Of a stretch of DNA of 64,000 bases, positions 18,773 through 27,029 are shown piece by piece; the first letter of the stretch is position 1; the number at the start of each line of letters is the position of its first letter. The position numbers and the translations under genes were made by a program. Source of the stretch: Clostridia bacterium (GTDB lineage Bacteria; Bacillota; Clostridia; Saccharofermentanales; Saccharofermentanaceae). The DNA lies in contig JAEEWG010000010.1 in assembly GCA_016287245.1 (NCBI GenBank), positions 33,019 through 97,018 on the forward strand, in the 5' to 3' direction. The notes beneath the pieces are model-generated. The model worked only from the letters and a program-made list of their open reading frames with translations, was not told the DNA's origin and did not search any database.

Positions 18773-20566
18773 ATGTTTATAAGTAACGATATCAAGTATG
18801 TAGGCGTAAACGACCACAAGATCGATCTTTTCGAGGGACAGTATGTGGTGCCGAACGGTATGGCATATAACTCCTATGTGATCTCGGATTATAAGGTCGC
18901 GGTCATGGATACGGTCGATAAGAATTTCACGCATGAGTGGCTCGATAATCTGGAAAAAGCACTTGAAGGCAAGGCTCCGGATTATCTCGTTGTACAGCAC
19001 ATGGAGCCGGACCACTCCGCCAATATCGTGAACTTCATGAAGAACTATCCGAATGCCGAGATCGTATCTTCCCAGAAAGCGTTCACCATGATGAAGAATT
19101 TCTTCGGAACGGAGTTCGAAGATAGAAGGATCGTGGTCGGGGAAGGCGACGAGCTTCCGCTCGGAAAGCACGTGCTGAAATTCGTCGCGGCACCGATGGT
19201 GCACTGGCCGGAAGTTCTCATGACATACGATACTTTCGATAAAGTGCTTTTCAGTGCGGACGGATTCGGAAAGTTCGGCGCGCTCGATGTGGAAGAGGAC
19301 TGGGCATGTGAGGCCCGCCGCTACTATATCGGCATCGTCGGAAAATACGGCGCGCAGGTGCAGGCGGTCTTAAAGAAGGCGGCAAATCTTGAGATCAAGA
19401 CGATCTGCCCGCTACACGGACCGGTTCTTACCGGAGATCTTTCCGAATATCTGAAACTTTATGACATCTGGTCTTCCTACGGTGTCGAGACAGACGGCAT
19501 CGCGATCTTCTATACTTCCGTCTATGGCCACACAAAGGCGGCGGTCGAGCTTCTTGCCAACAAACTTAAGGAGAACGGCTGCCCGAAGGTCGTCGTCAAT
19601 GACCTCGCCAGAGAGGATATGGCCGAGTGTGTCGAGGATGCTTTCCGCTACGGACGTATCGTTCTGGCGACCACAACATATAACGCAGATGTATTCCCGT
19701 TCATGAGAGAATTCATCCATCACCTCACGGAAAGACAGTTCCAGAATAAGACCATCGCCATGATCGAGAACGGTTCCTGGGCGCCACAGGCGATCCGCAC
19801 CATGAAGGCGATGCTCGAAAAGAGCAAGAACATCACCTATACCGAGAACAACGTAAAGATCATGTCGGCCCTAAACGATGAATCGAAGGCACAGGTCGAT
19901 GCTCTGGCCAAAGAACTGTGCCAGGATTACCTCGCGCAGAAGGATGACACCGCGAACAAGAACGATTTGACGGCGCTCTTTAATATCGGGTACGGTCTTT
20001 ATGTTGTTACTTCCAACGATGGAAAGAAAGATAACGGTCTCATCGTCAATACCGTAACGCAGGTGACGAATACACCGAACCGCATCGCGGTCACGATCAA
20101 CAAGCAGAACTATTCGCACCACGTCATCAAGCAGACGGGCGTTATGAACGTCAACTGCCTGTCTGTTGAAGCACCGTTCAAGGTATTCGAGAACTTCGGT
20201 TTCCAGAGCGGAAGAAATGTCGATAAGTTCGCAAACTGTGAGAATATTCTCCGTTCCGATAATGGTCTTATCTTCCTGCCGAAGTACATCAATTCCTTCA
20301 TGTCATTGAAGGTCGAAGATTATATCGATCTGGATACGCACGGCATGTTCATCTGCTCCGTCACCGAGTCCCGAGTCCTTACGGACAAGGAGACCATGAC
20401 GTACACCTACTACCAGAAGAACGTTAAGCCGAAGCCGGAGACGGAAGGAAAGAAGGGCTTCGTCTGCAAGGTCTGCGGATATGTCTATGAAGGCGATGAG
20501 CTGCCGGATGACATCGTCTGCCCGCTCTGTAAGCACGGTGCGGCGGACTTTGAGCCGATCGGCTGA
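18773..20566 (+). CDS. fprA: Multidomain flavodiiron protein (FDP core, flavin reductase, rubredoxin)
   Basis: 597 residues. Residues 1-245: beta-lactamase-like di-iron domain with H76-x-E78-x-D80-H81 in HMEPDHS. Residues about 247-395: flavodoxin domain (IAIFYTSVYGHTKAAVELL). Residues about 400-550: flavin reductase-like FMN-binding domain (FNIGYGLYVVTSNDGKKDNG). Residues about 556-597: C-terminal rubredoxin with [10 protein letters not shown] and CPLC. Such proteins reduce oxygen to water, or nitric oxide to nitrous oxide. With both a reductase-like and a rubredoxin domain fused, electrons may pass within one polypeptide. Part of the oxygen-defence group with PerR and rubrerythrin nearby. 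GATGAGG precedes the ATG. Confidence 0.93.
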   Translation: MFISNDIKYVGVNDHKIDLFEGQYVVPNGMAYNSYVISDYKVAVMDTVDKNFTHEWLDNLEKALEGKAPDYLVVQHMEPDHSANIVNFMKNYPNAEIVSSQKAFTMMKNFFGTEFEDRRIVVGEGDELPLGKHVLKFVAAPMVHWPEVLMTYDTFDKVLFSADGFGKFGALDVEEDWACEARRYYIGIVGKYGAQVQAVLKKAANLEIKTICPLHGPVLTGDLSEYLKLYDIWSSYGVETDGIAIFYTSVYGHTKAAVELLANKLKENGCPKVVVNDLAREDMAECVEDAFRYGRIVLATTTYNADVFPFMREFIHHLTERQFQNKTIAMIENGSWAPQAIRTMKAMLEKSKNITYTENNVKIMSALNDESKAQVDALAKELCQDYLAQKDDTANKNDLTALFNIGYGLYVVTSNDGKKDNGLIVNTVTQVTNTPNRIAVTINKQNYSHHVIKQTGVMNVNCLSVEAPFKVFENFGFQSGRNVDKFANCENILRSDNGLIFLPKYINSFMSLKVEDYIDLDTHGMFICSVTESRVLTDKETMTYTYYQKNVKPKPETEGKKGFVCKVCGYVYEGDELPDDIVCPLCKHGAADFEPIG

Positions 20567-20589
20567 TTCGAATTAAAAAACTAAAAAAT

Positions 20590-20668
20590 GGAGAGGGGTA
20601 TCGCTCTTGCGACTCGGACAGTTTGCTTACTTAAACTCGTCGCTTGAGTGGATACCCCTCTTCTGTTT
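20590..20668 (+). terminator. Long terminator hairpin with structured insert after fprA
   Basis: Outer arms GAGGGGTATC (20593-20602) and GATACCCCTC (20651-20660), then TTCTGTTTTTT. The 48-base insert can itself pair: GCGAC with GTCGC and AGTTT with AAACT. This is longer and more structured than an ordinary terminator. Confidence 0.75.
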
Positions 20669-20715
20669 TTTCCTGTATACTTACATAGATAACAAACGAT
20701 CGGATGGTATGTCCT

Positions 20716-21138
20716 ATGAATAAACCTCAGCCCTATGTGCACAAGGTGCAGTACTACGAGACAGATAAGATGAGCATCACTCATCACAGTAATTACGTCA
20801 GATGGATGGAAGAAGCGAGAGTCGATTTTCTAAGTAAGATCGGATGGGATTTCGACAAACTCGAAGAAAGCGGCGTCGCATCCCCGGTCGTCTCTTTGGA
20901 AGTGCACTATAAGGGCACCACAACTTTTCCGGAGGAAGTGTCTGTCGAAGTGAAGATCCTTTCGGTCAAGGGCGTACGTCTGACTCTCGGCTATGAGATG
21001 AAAAACACTTCAGGGAAAGTGGTCTGCGAAGCAAAATCCGAGCATTGCTTCCTGAATATGGAGGGGCGCCCGATCCGTCTGGAAAAGGACTGCCCGGATT
21101 TTTATAAGGCATTATCGGAACTTGTCGCAGACGATTAA
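20716..21138 (+). CDS. Acyl-CoA thioesterase, 4HBT (YbgC/FadM-like) family
   Basis: 140 residues from ATG 20716; an in-frame ATG at 20704 is possible, giving 144. Hot-dog fold thioesterase: YETDKMSITHHSNYVRWMEE carries the motif where Asp acts in catalysis in the 4-hydroxybenzoyl-CoA thioesterase family, usually seen as YxETDxxGVVYHxNYxxWxE. Hydrolyses acyl-CoA or acyl-ACP in the cytoplasm; substrate unknown. Single gene between a terminator and the small peptide locus. Confidence 0.88.
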   Translation: MNKPQPYVHKVQYYETDKMSITHHSNYVRWMEEARVDFLSKIGWDFDKLEESGVASPVVSLEVHYKGTTTFPEEVSVEVKILSVKGVRLTLGYEMKNTSGKVVCEAKSEHCFLNMEGRPIRLEKDCPDFYKALSELVADD

Positions 21139-21157
21139 ATTATCTTTTAGAAAAATG

Positions 21158-21186
21158 TGGACTCTATAGGTTTTTCCTCATATAAT
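21158..21186 (+). promoter_or_regulatory. Promoter of the second small peptide/GAGIGGG locus
   Basis: TGGACT (21158-21163, weak -35), 17-base spacer, TATAAT (21181-21186, consensus -10). It lies 59 bases before the peptide start codon. Confidence 0.6.
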
Positions 21187-21244
21187 GGAGAAAAAGATGA
21201 GTGTTTTTGACACGCTTTGTGGGTTGGTTAAGTGAGGTATTTTT

Positions 21245-21352
21245 ATGAACCAGAACTATGAAAAACTGGAGATCGAAGTGATCGAATTTGAAACCGATGA
21301 CATCGTTGTCTGCAGTGACCCGAGATATCCCGGAGAAGAAGATCCGATCTGA
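21245..21352 (+). CDS. 35-residue acidic peptide, FET(E/D)D family, copy 2
   Basis: ATG 21245 follows GAGG (21234-21237) with 7-base spacing. Product starts MNQNYEKLEIEVI, continues EFETDDIVVCSD and ends GEEDPI. It aligns end to end with the peptide at 12899-13021 (14 of the first 25 positions identical). No signal peptide or membrane segment. It has its own consensus promoter and lies 50 bases upstream of the second GAGIGGG-repeat protein. It carries a Cys at position 23 where copy 1 has Thr. Unrecognised family; a precursor peptide, a chaperone-like or regulatory partner, or a cytoplasmic small protein are all possible. Confidence 0.8.
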   Translation: MNQNYEKLEIEVIEFETDDIVVCSDPRYPGEEDPI

Positions 21353-21402
21353 TCTTCTGGATCGTATAAGCCGCGAAAAAGCGGTGAAGAGGAGGTTTGA
21401 AA

Positions 21403-23601
21403 ATGGGGAAGAAGAGGTTTTCACATATACTCTCGATCATTATAAGTGTGGCCATGTTGATTTCCGTAGTTCCTGCTTCTGTGTCAGCAGCAACGAGGAT
21501 CTATTATCGGGATGAAAATGGTAATGAAGTAAATACAACAAGTTATACAACTTTATCCGCAAATACCACTCAATGGGATGAAGGAACATATTATCTGGGT
21601 TCGACGATCACCGTTTCGGATAGAATCGAAGTCAACGGGTATGTCAAACTGATCCTGGGTCCCCAGAAAACGCTCCATGCTTTAAGCGGCGTGCATGTTC
21701 CCTATGGCAGTTATCTGACGATCTATACATCCACGTCAGGAGCGGGAATACTGAACTGTTTTACCAACGCGGAAGGTCTGGAAGGATATTCAGCTCTGGG
21801 TGCAGATCCGAATGAAATGAACGGCCGTATCACGATCGCCGGAGGAAATGTCTACAGTAGATCCGGTTACGGAGCTGCCGGCATCGGATCCGGATGTTTT
21901 GATTCCAGAGAAGCTTTTGAACAGGTGGAGTGGAACGCCGGTGGCGAGTTCGATTTAATTCTTGGTGAAGACCCGACCCCGCCCGGACCGGACGCGGCCA
22001 TTTATGTGTACGATGGAAATGTGGATGTCACAGGCGGAACGGATGCCGCAGGAATCGGCGGCGGACGTTTTTCTGATTCGGGCAGATTTATATGCTTCGG
22101 CGGTAAGGTGAAAGCCACAGGAAACGGTGACGGTGCCGGAATCGGCGGCGGTTATTGCGGCTGCGTAACTTTCGCATTTATCAGAGGGGCTGACGTCACG
22201 GCGGTGGCCAATGGCAAGGGTGCCGGCATTGGAGATGGAAATGAGGCCTCGTTCACATATCCGGGCAAACCACGTGTATATGTCATGGAAAAGACGCGCT
22301 TTGACTCGGAGCTTGGAGATACAGTTGTAACAAGAACCTCTACGGTCGAAGCGATCTCTGTGGGAAACGGATCTCCTTTTATCTTCGGAGCATCGGAATC
22401 TATGCCATCGGAGCTTACTGCGGGAGATCTGGTCTATGCCTTTGATGATGCCCTCATCTTCTTCTTCGATTATGTCGATGAAAACCACATCACGAATTAT
22501 AATCCGACAATGAATATAGAGGATATTTTCAACTGTAACGGCGCACGTATCATGCGCTGCAGACATCACAATATCTCCTACGTGATGACGGAAACCGGGC
22601 ATACGATGACCTGTCCGGTCTGCCATAAGACCTCGGAAGAGCAGGAGCATAAATGGGGCTCGGACGGCGTCTGTACTGTATGCGGATATTCGTATCCGGC
22701 GATGATCGTATCTGCCAATGTCTTCTTTGAAGGAAAGGTCCAGTTAAGATATACGATGTGTTTCTCGCAGACGATGAGAGAGGATCAGGAGGCATATGTC
22801 ACATTTACAAGAAATGGAAAAGTGACGAAGCAGAAGATCAGTGATGTGGAAACGAAAAATGTCGAAGGTATGTATATGACTTACTTCTATCTTCCGGTTC
22901 CGGCTCCGGAATTCGGAGATGAGATCGTTATGAATGTCTATAACGGCGCAGGGGAGAAACAGTCTCTGGTAGCTCGCGACGGAACCAGCTTTACAGAAAA
23001 CGGATTCCCTTATTCTGTAAAACAGTATGCGGAAAACATGCACAATAATCCGGCTTATCCGGCAATGGACGAACTGGCGATTGCGCTTTATGAATACGGC
23101 CGCGCGGCATGTACCTATTTCGGCGGGAACATCGGTTCCTGGACACCTTTGGACGGATACACACAGCGGGAGGTGCCTGAGTCGGAGCTTTCCGGATATG
23201 CGGTCGTGACCGACGGGGCCAGACCTTCCGGTATCGACCAAATGACGATCCGTGACTTCTTCGAGTCTGACAATACGCTCCGTATCACGGTGTATCTCAA
23301 CGACGACGTCTCGAATTTCTCGTTCAAAGTGGACGATGAGGACGATTATACACCTATATGGATAAGTGAGAATGTCTATGCACTGGATGTGCCGAATATC
23401 GCGGCAGCGGAGCTTCATCTTCCGCACACGTTTATCATCACTAGGAACGATGCACCTGATGAAACATATACGGTCAGAGCGAGTGCGCTGTCCTACGCAC
23501 TGACTTCGATGAAGAATGGATCTCCTGAGCGCCGTCAGCTCGGAATCGCACTGTATCTATATAACCTTGCGGCAGTGGATTACTTCAAAGGGAAAATTTA
23601 G
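21403..23601 (+). CDS. Secreted surface protein with GAGIGGG repeats, homolog of 10029-12851
   Basis: 732 residues from ATG 21403, with GGAGG at 21391-21395. Signal peptide ending near SVSA-ATR. Start of the mature protein (RIYYRDENGNEVNTTSYTTL) matches the start of the 940-residue homolog. Residues about 133-283 hold AAGIGSG, AAGIGGG, GAGIGGG and GAGIGDG units. Residues about 383-432 form a cysteine/histidine zinc-ribbon-like unit (CRHH, CPVC, CTVC). The last 300 residues match the homolog (both contain FFESDNTL or YFESDNTL, and end with YALTS...LGIA..). It lacks the InlB-type repeat. No cell-wall anchor seen. Its end meets the convergent AraC gene by 4 bases. Confidence 0.85.
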   Translation: MGKKRFSHILSIIISVAMLISVVPASVSAATRIYYRDENGNEVNTTSYTTLSANTTQWDEGTYYLGSTITVSDRIEVNGYVKLILGPQKTLHALSGVHVPYGSYLTIYTSTSGAGILNCFTNAEGLEGYSALGADPNEMNGRITIAGGNVYSRSGYGAAGIGSGCFDSREAFEQVEWNAGGEFDLILGEDPTPPGPDAAIYVYDGNVDVTGGTDAAGIGGGRFSDSGRFICFGGKVKATGNGDGAGIGGGYCGCVTFAFIRGADVTAVANGKGAGIGDGNEASFTYPGKPRVYVMEKTRFDSELGDTVVTRTSTVEAISVGNGSPFIFGASESMPSELTAGDLVYAFDDALIFFFDYVDENHITNYNPTMNIEDIFNCNGARIMRCRHHNISYVMTETGHTMTCPVCHKTSEEQEHKWGSDGVCTVCGYSYPAMIVSANVFFEGKVQLRYTMCFSQTMREDQEAYVTFTRNGKVTKQKISDVETKNVEGMYMTYFYLPVPAPEFGDEIVMNVYNGAGEKQSLVARDGTSFTENGFPYSVKQYAENMHNNPAYPAMDELAIALYEYGRAACTYFGGNIGSWTPLDGYTQREVPESELSGYAVVTDGARPSGIDQMTIRDFFESDNTLRITVYLNDDVSNFSFKVDDEDDYTPIWISENVYALDVPNIAAAELHLPHTFIITRNDAPDETYTVRASALSYALTSMKNGSPERRQLGIALYLYNLAAVDYFKGKI

Positions 23602-24344
23602 AGAAGGAATGAATGGCCGGCCGGGCGGTCCCGGTACTGCTTCGGGGTCAGGCCGCAGTCCTTCTTCAGTAGATTCGTAAAGTAACTTTGGCTCGGGAAG
23701 GCGAGCGATGCGGAGATCTCGGCGATCGAATAGTCCGAGGACGTAAGCATCGACTTCGCCGTCTCGAGTTTTTTTGCCTGGATATATTCGCTTATGGAAT
23801 ATCCCGTTTCCTTCTTGAAAAGACGCGACAGATACGGTGCGGACAGATTCGTGACCGAGGCCAGCGTCGGGAGCGTGATCCTCGTGTGCAGATGCTCGTA
23901 GATGTAATTGATGCAGATCGTAACAGATCTCGAAGAGATGGTGCTGTTACGGATGCTCTGCATGCGAAGGGCATAGTTTAAACACATATCGTCGTGGATC
24001 TCGGAGATCTCTTCTTTCGTCGCCGCTTCGTCCGTAAGGCGGATATAGTAGTCACTTAAACTGTAGGCTTCGGCCACACTTAAGCCGCCGGCGATGCAGA
24101 AGCGGGCGACAAGTGCGATCGTGATGGTCAGATGGTATTTCAGATTCGAAAGAGGATTGGAAGAGAGGATCCCCAGTCCTTTTTTCTCGTGAAAAGGCTC
24201 GGTAAGAAGAGATCTGGTCTTCTTGATGTCGCCGGAGCGGATAGTCTCATAAAAGTCCATCTCGGGGGCTAAAGGGGCGTGCAGGAGCTCATATTCTCTA
24301 TGCAGGAACTCCTGATAGGATATTTTCTTTTTTGTCGAAGGCAT
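23598..24344 (-). CDS. AraC-family transcriptional regulator
   Basis: 248 residues. C-terminal residues about 145-243 form the two helix-turn-helix AraC domain: ITLPTLASVTNLSAPYLSRL, then FKKETGYSISEYIQ, then YSIAEISASLAFPSQSYFTN, then LLKKDCGLTPKQYR. The N-terminal 140 residues are helical and lack the usual cupin sugar-binding domain; similar regulators exist in Clostridia. GGAG seven bases before the ATG. Divergent from the GH16 glucanase gene, so control of that gene is a reasonable guess. Confidence 0.9.
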   Translation of the reverse strand: MPSTKKKISYQEFLHREYELLHAPLAPEMDFYETIRSGDIKKTRSLLTEPFHEKKGLGILSSNPLSNLKYHLTITIALVARFCIAGGLSVAEAYSLSDYYIRLTDEAATKEEISEIHDDMCLNYALRMQSIRNSTISSRSVTICINYIYEHLHTRITLPTLASVTNLSAPYLSRLFKKETGYSISEYIQAKKLETAKSMLTSSDYSIAEISASLAFPSQSYFTNLLKKDCGLTPKQYRDRPAGHSFLL

Positions 24345-24420
24345 ATTTCTTCTCCATGATCCTCCGCGCGATCCGAAGGGAAATCAAAAAAAAGCGAACG
24401 CGCGGATCTTTTCCATCGGT

Positions 24421-24429
24421 ATTATAGCA
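24421..24429 (-). promoter_or_regulatory. Extended -10 promoter of the AraC gene
   Basis: On the minus strand the sequence reads TGCTATAAT, a perfect extended -10. It lies about 77 bases before the start codon; the -35 region is weak. Confidence 0.65.
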
Positions 24430-24531
24430 TGAAAACATAAAAAAAGATATGATAAGGCAATAATGAGACGCCGATAATTGATATTTTGAATTCAGCATAA
24501 ATCTATTTCGAGAATGATTTAGGAGGACAAT

Positions 24532-25938
24532 ATGAAGAATAAGAAGATCCTGAGTTTCATCCTGGCGGTCAGCCTTCTTCTTTCCCTGACAGCCTGTGGC
24601 AAGAAAGAGACGACGCAGACGTCGGCATCTTCGGCAACAGAGACGACGGAAGAGACAAAAGCGGCGGCTCCGGAGATCGAGGGTTATAAGCTTCTTTGGA
24701 ACGATGAGTTTTCCGGCGACAAGATGGACGAGAGCAAGTGGAACTACGAGCCGCATGAGCCGGGCTGGACGAACAATGAACTGCAGGAGTATACGACTTC
24801 GACCGACAACGTCTTCGTACGTGACGGCAAGCTGATCTTAAAGGCCATTAAGACCGAAAAGGACGGTAAGGATTACTATACTTCCGGAAAAGTAACCGGA
24901 CAGAACAAGACCGATTTCCAGTATGGAAAAGTCGTAGTCTCTGCAAAAGTTCCGGAAGGACAGGGACTTTGGCCGGCTATCTGGATGATGCCGAAGGACG
25001 AGTCTTTTTACGGACAGTGGCCGAAGTGCGGTGAGATCGACATTATGGAGTCTCTCGGAAACGATACGACGATTTCCTATTCGACGATCCACTATGGTGA
25101 ACCGCATGCCGAGCAGCAGGGCACGATCGAGAAGAAGGGCGCGGACAGTTTCTCTGCGAAGTTCCATGAATATTCTGTCGAGTGGGAGCCGGGCGAGATG
25201 CGCTTTTACACCGATAATGAACTGGTACTTACCGTAAATGACTGGTTCACCGCGGTCGAAGGCGAAGACGACAAGCCGTATCCGGCACCTTTCAACCAGC
25301 CGTTCTTCGTACAGATGAATCTCGCTGTCGGCGGTAACTGGCCGGGAAATCCGGATGCAACGACCGATTTTTCGAAGGCGGAGTTTGAGATCGACTATGT
25401 GCGTGTGTATCAGAAGCCTTCCTACGACATGAATGTCACAAAGCCGGAAAAGCCTTTCCGTGAGGCACTCCCGGATGGAAACTTCATCCGTAACGGCAAC
25501 TTCTCCGAGCAGGAGGATCTGACCGACGATATCGACTGGAAGTTTCTTCTTTTCAATGGCGGTGAAGGCGCCGCGGAGATCAAGGACGGCGAGATGGTGA
25601 TCACTTCCACCAACTGCGGTACCGAAGAGTATTCCGTACAGCTCGTACATCCGGATCTGCCGATGAGAAAGGGACATAAGTATAAGATCACCTTCGACAT
25701 CCGCGCGGATGAAGATCGAAAGTGCATCGTCTGTGTATCCGCACCGAATGCCGGCTGGATCCGTTATTTCCCGGATACCTCCATCGATCTGACGACCGAG
25801 TGGAAGACATTCGAATTCGAATTCGATATGACCGAGAAGGACGATAACAACGGACGTCTCGAGTACAACATGGGCAAGCACGGCGATACGGCGACGATCC
25901 ATATCAAGAACGTGCGTGTCGAAGATATAAGCGCATAA
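24532..25938 (+). CDS. GH16 beta-glucanase lipoprotein with C-terminal carbohydrate-binding module
   Basis: 468 residues. Signal peptide with lipobox LTAC (Cys at residue 22) and a Thr/Glu linker. Residues about 55-300 form a glycoside hydrolase family 16 domain: LLWNDEFSGDKMDESKWNYE, then LWPAIWMMP, and the catalytic EIDIME with nucleophile E168, helper D170 and acid/base E173. Such enzymes cut beta-1,3- or mixed-linkage glucans. Residues about 315-465 resemble a CBM4/9-type beta-sandwich (FIRNGNFSEQ at its start). Exposed at the cell surface. GGAGG precedes the ATG. Confidence 0.93.
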   Translation: MKNKKILSFILAVSLLLSLTACGKKETTQTSASSATETTEETKAAAPEIEGYKLLWNDEFSGDKMDESKWNYEPHEPGWTNNELQEYTTSTDNVFVRDGKLILKAIKTEKDGKDYYTSGKVTGQNKTDFQYGKVVVSAKVPEGQGLWPAIWMMPKDESFYGQWPKCGEIDIMESLGNDTTISYSTIHYGEPHAEQQGTIEKKGADSFSAKFHEYSVEWEPGEMRFYTDNELVLTVNDWFTAVEGEDDKPYPAPFNQPFFVQMNLAVGGNWPGNPDATTDFSKAEFEIDYVRVYQKPSYDMNVTKPEKPFREALPDGNFIRNGNFSEQEDLTDDIDWKFLLFNGGEGAAEIKDGEMVITSTNCGTEEYSVQLVHPDLPMRKGHKYKITFDIRADEDRKCIVCVSAPNAGWIRYFPDTSIDLTTEWKTFEFEFDMTEKDDNNGRLEYNMGKHGDTATIHIKNVRVEDISA

Positions 25939-25964
25939 AGGGTAACCTTCTTAATTTGCAAAGT

Positions 25965-26042
25965 ACGGCAGAGCAGAAAAACCGTAGAGATCCTTACGAC
26001 CCTACACCAATGAGGACGCGACTGCTCTGCCGTCCTTTTGTG
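25965..26042 (+). terminator. Long terminator hairpin with structured insert after the glucanase
   Basis: Outer arms ACGGCAGAGCAG (25965-25976) and CTGCTCTGCCGT (26022-26033) are perfectly complementary and are followed by CCTTTTG. The 45-base insert has an inner TCCTTA/TGAGGA pairing. Confidence 0.75.
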
Positions 26043-26141
26043 TCTTGATCCCAAAGCACCGAGTATATTGCGCGGTGCTTTTATTTCGCCTCCTTCTGAA
26101 TTAAAATGTTGCTAAATAACACTATCAGGACCGGACAGAAT

Positions 26142-27014
26142 ATGAGTGCTCAAAATATCGAAAAGAATATCATCCGGATAAAGGAGATGGAAGCGATCCT
26201 CGATGAGGGAGCGAATCTTCTTTCGGGCGGAACAGAAGAGGAGATCAGATCTTTTCAGCCGGAAATAGAAAAGCTCGAGAAGTATTACACGGGACCTTTC
26301 TGGCGGGAAGATCTCGCGCTGGACGAAGAGGGGAAGCTCCCGAAAGATCTTAAGCGCGGTGTGCTTTCGGAAGATGCGGTCTATGACCTTCTGGACAGAA
26401 ATAAGGAGATCCTTGATGAACTCGGGATGATTCAGGAAATGCCCGGGATCCTTCTTTGCGGCGCGCAGGAGATCGATACCGGACGACTGCTCCTCCGCTC
26501 TTTCCGAAAAGAGGATGCAGCATCCATGTTCCGCAACTTTTTATCCGATGAGCAGGTGCAAAGTATGTACGGAGAACCGACATACACATCGATCCCGCAG
26601 GTGGAAGAACTGATCGACAAATATATCGGGCAGACCGAGGCGGGAAGTGCTTTTCGCTGGGAAGTCATTGAAAAATCCTCAGGCGAATGCATCGGTCAGG
26701 CTTCGTATTTCCTCGTAGATAAAAACAACCTTTTCGGAGAGATCGAATACTGTATAGGAAGGGCTTTCCAGGGCAAAGGCTATGCGACCGAGGCGACCCG
26801 CGCCGTGATCGCCTACGGCTTTGAGAAGATCGGATTCCATAAAGTGCAGATCTGCTGCCGTCCATCCAACGTCTCTTCGAAAAGAGTCATCGATAAGTGC
26901 GGCTTTACGCACGAAGGCACTCTGCGTGATTATTTCTTCCGAAACGGCGGATATGAAGACCGAATGTTTTTCTCGATCCTAAAGTCGGAGTATAATATGC
27001 ACGACAAGCCATAA
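26142..27014 (+). CDS. DUF4298 domain fused to GNAT acetyltransferase
   Basis: 290 residues from ATG 26142, chosen over 26106 because the DUF4298 domain begins right after it. Residues 1-95 match DUF4298 (IEKNIIRIKEMEAILDE, YYTGPFWREDL, GKLPKDLKRGVLSEDAVYDL). Residues about 118-285 are a RimJ/RimL-type GNAT domain (TGRLLLRSF, then GRAFQGKGYATEATRAVIAY for acetyl-CoA binding, then SKRVIDKCGF). DUF4298 usually stands alone, so the fusion is noteworthy. The acceptor molecule is unknown. NAD synthetase follows after 15 bases, likely on the same transcript. Confidence 0.85.
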   Translation: MSAQNIEKNIIRIKEMEAILDEGANLLSGGTEEEIRSFQPEIEKLEKYYTGPFWREDLALDEEGKLPKDLKRGVLSEDAVYDLLDRNKEILDELGMIQEMPGILLCGAQEIDTGRLLLRSFRKEDAASMFRNFLSDEQVQSMYGEPTYTSIPQVEELIDKYIGQTEAGSAFRWEVIEKSSGECIGQASYFLVDKNNLFGEIEYCIGRAFQGKGYATEATRAVIAYGFEKIGFHKVQICCRPSNVSSKRVIDKCGFTHEGTLRDYFFRNGGYEDRMFFSILKSEYNMHDKP

Positions 27015-27029
27015 AGGAGAGTCAGATCT

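Noticed and set aside
7243..25990. Shared 17-base string GCAGAAAAACCGTAGAG in the T-box leader (about 7243) and the terminator insert (about 25973)
   Set aside because: A single shared 17-mer in 64 kb can arise by chance, and the two contexts have no common role.
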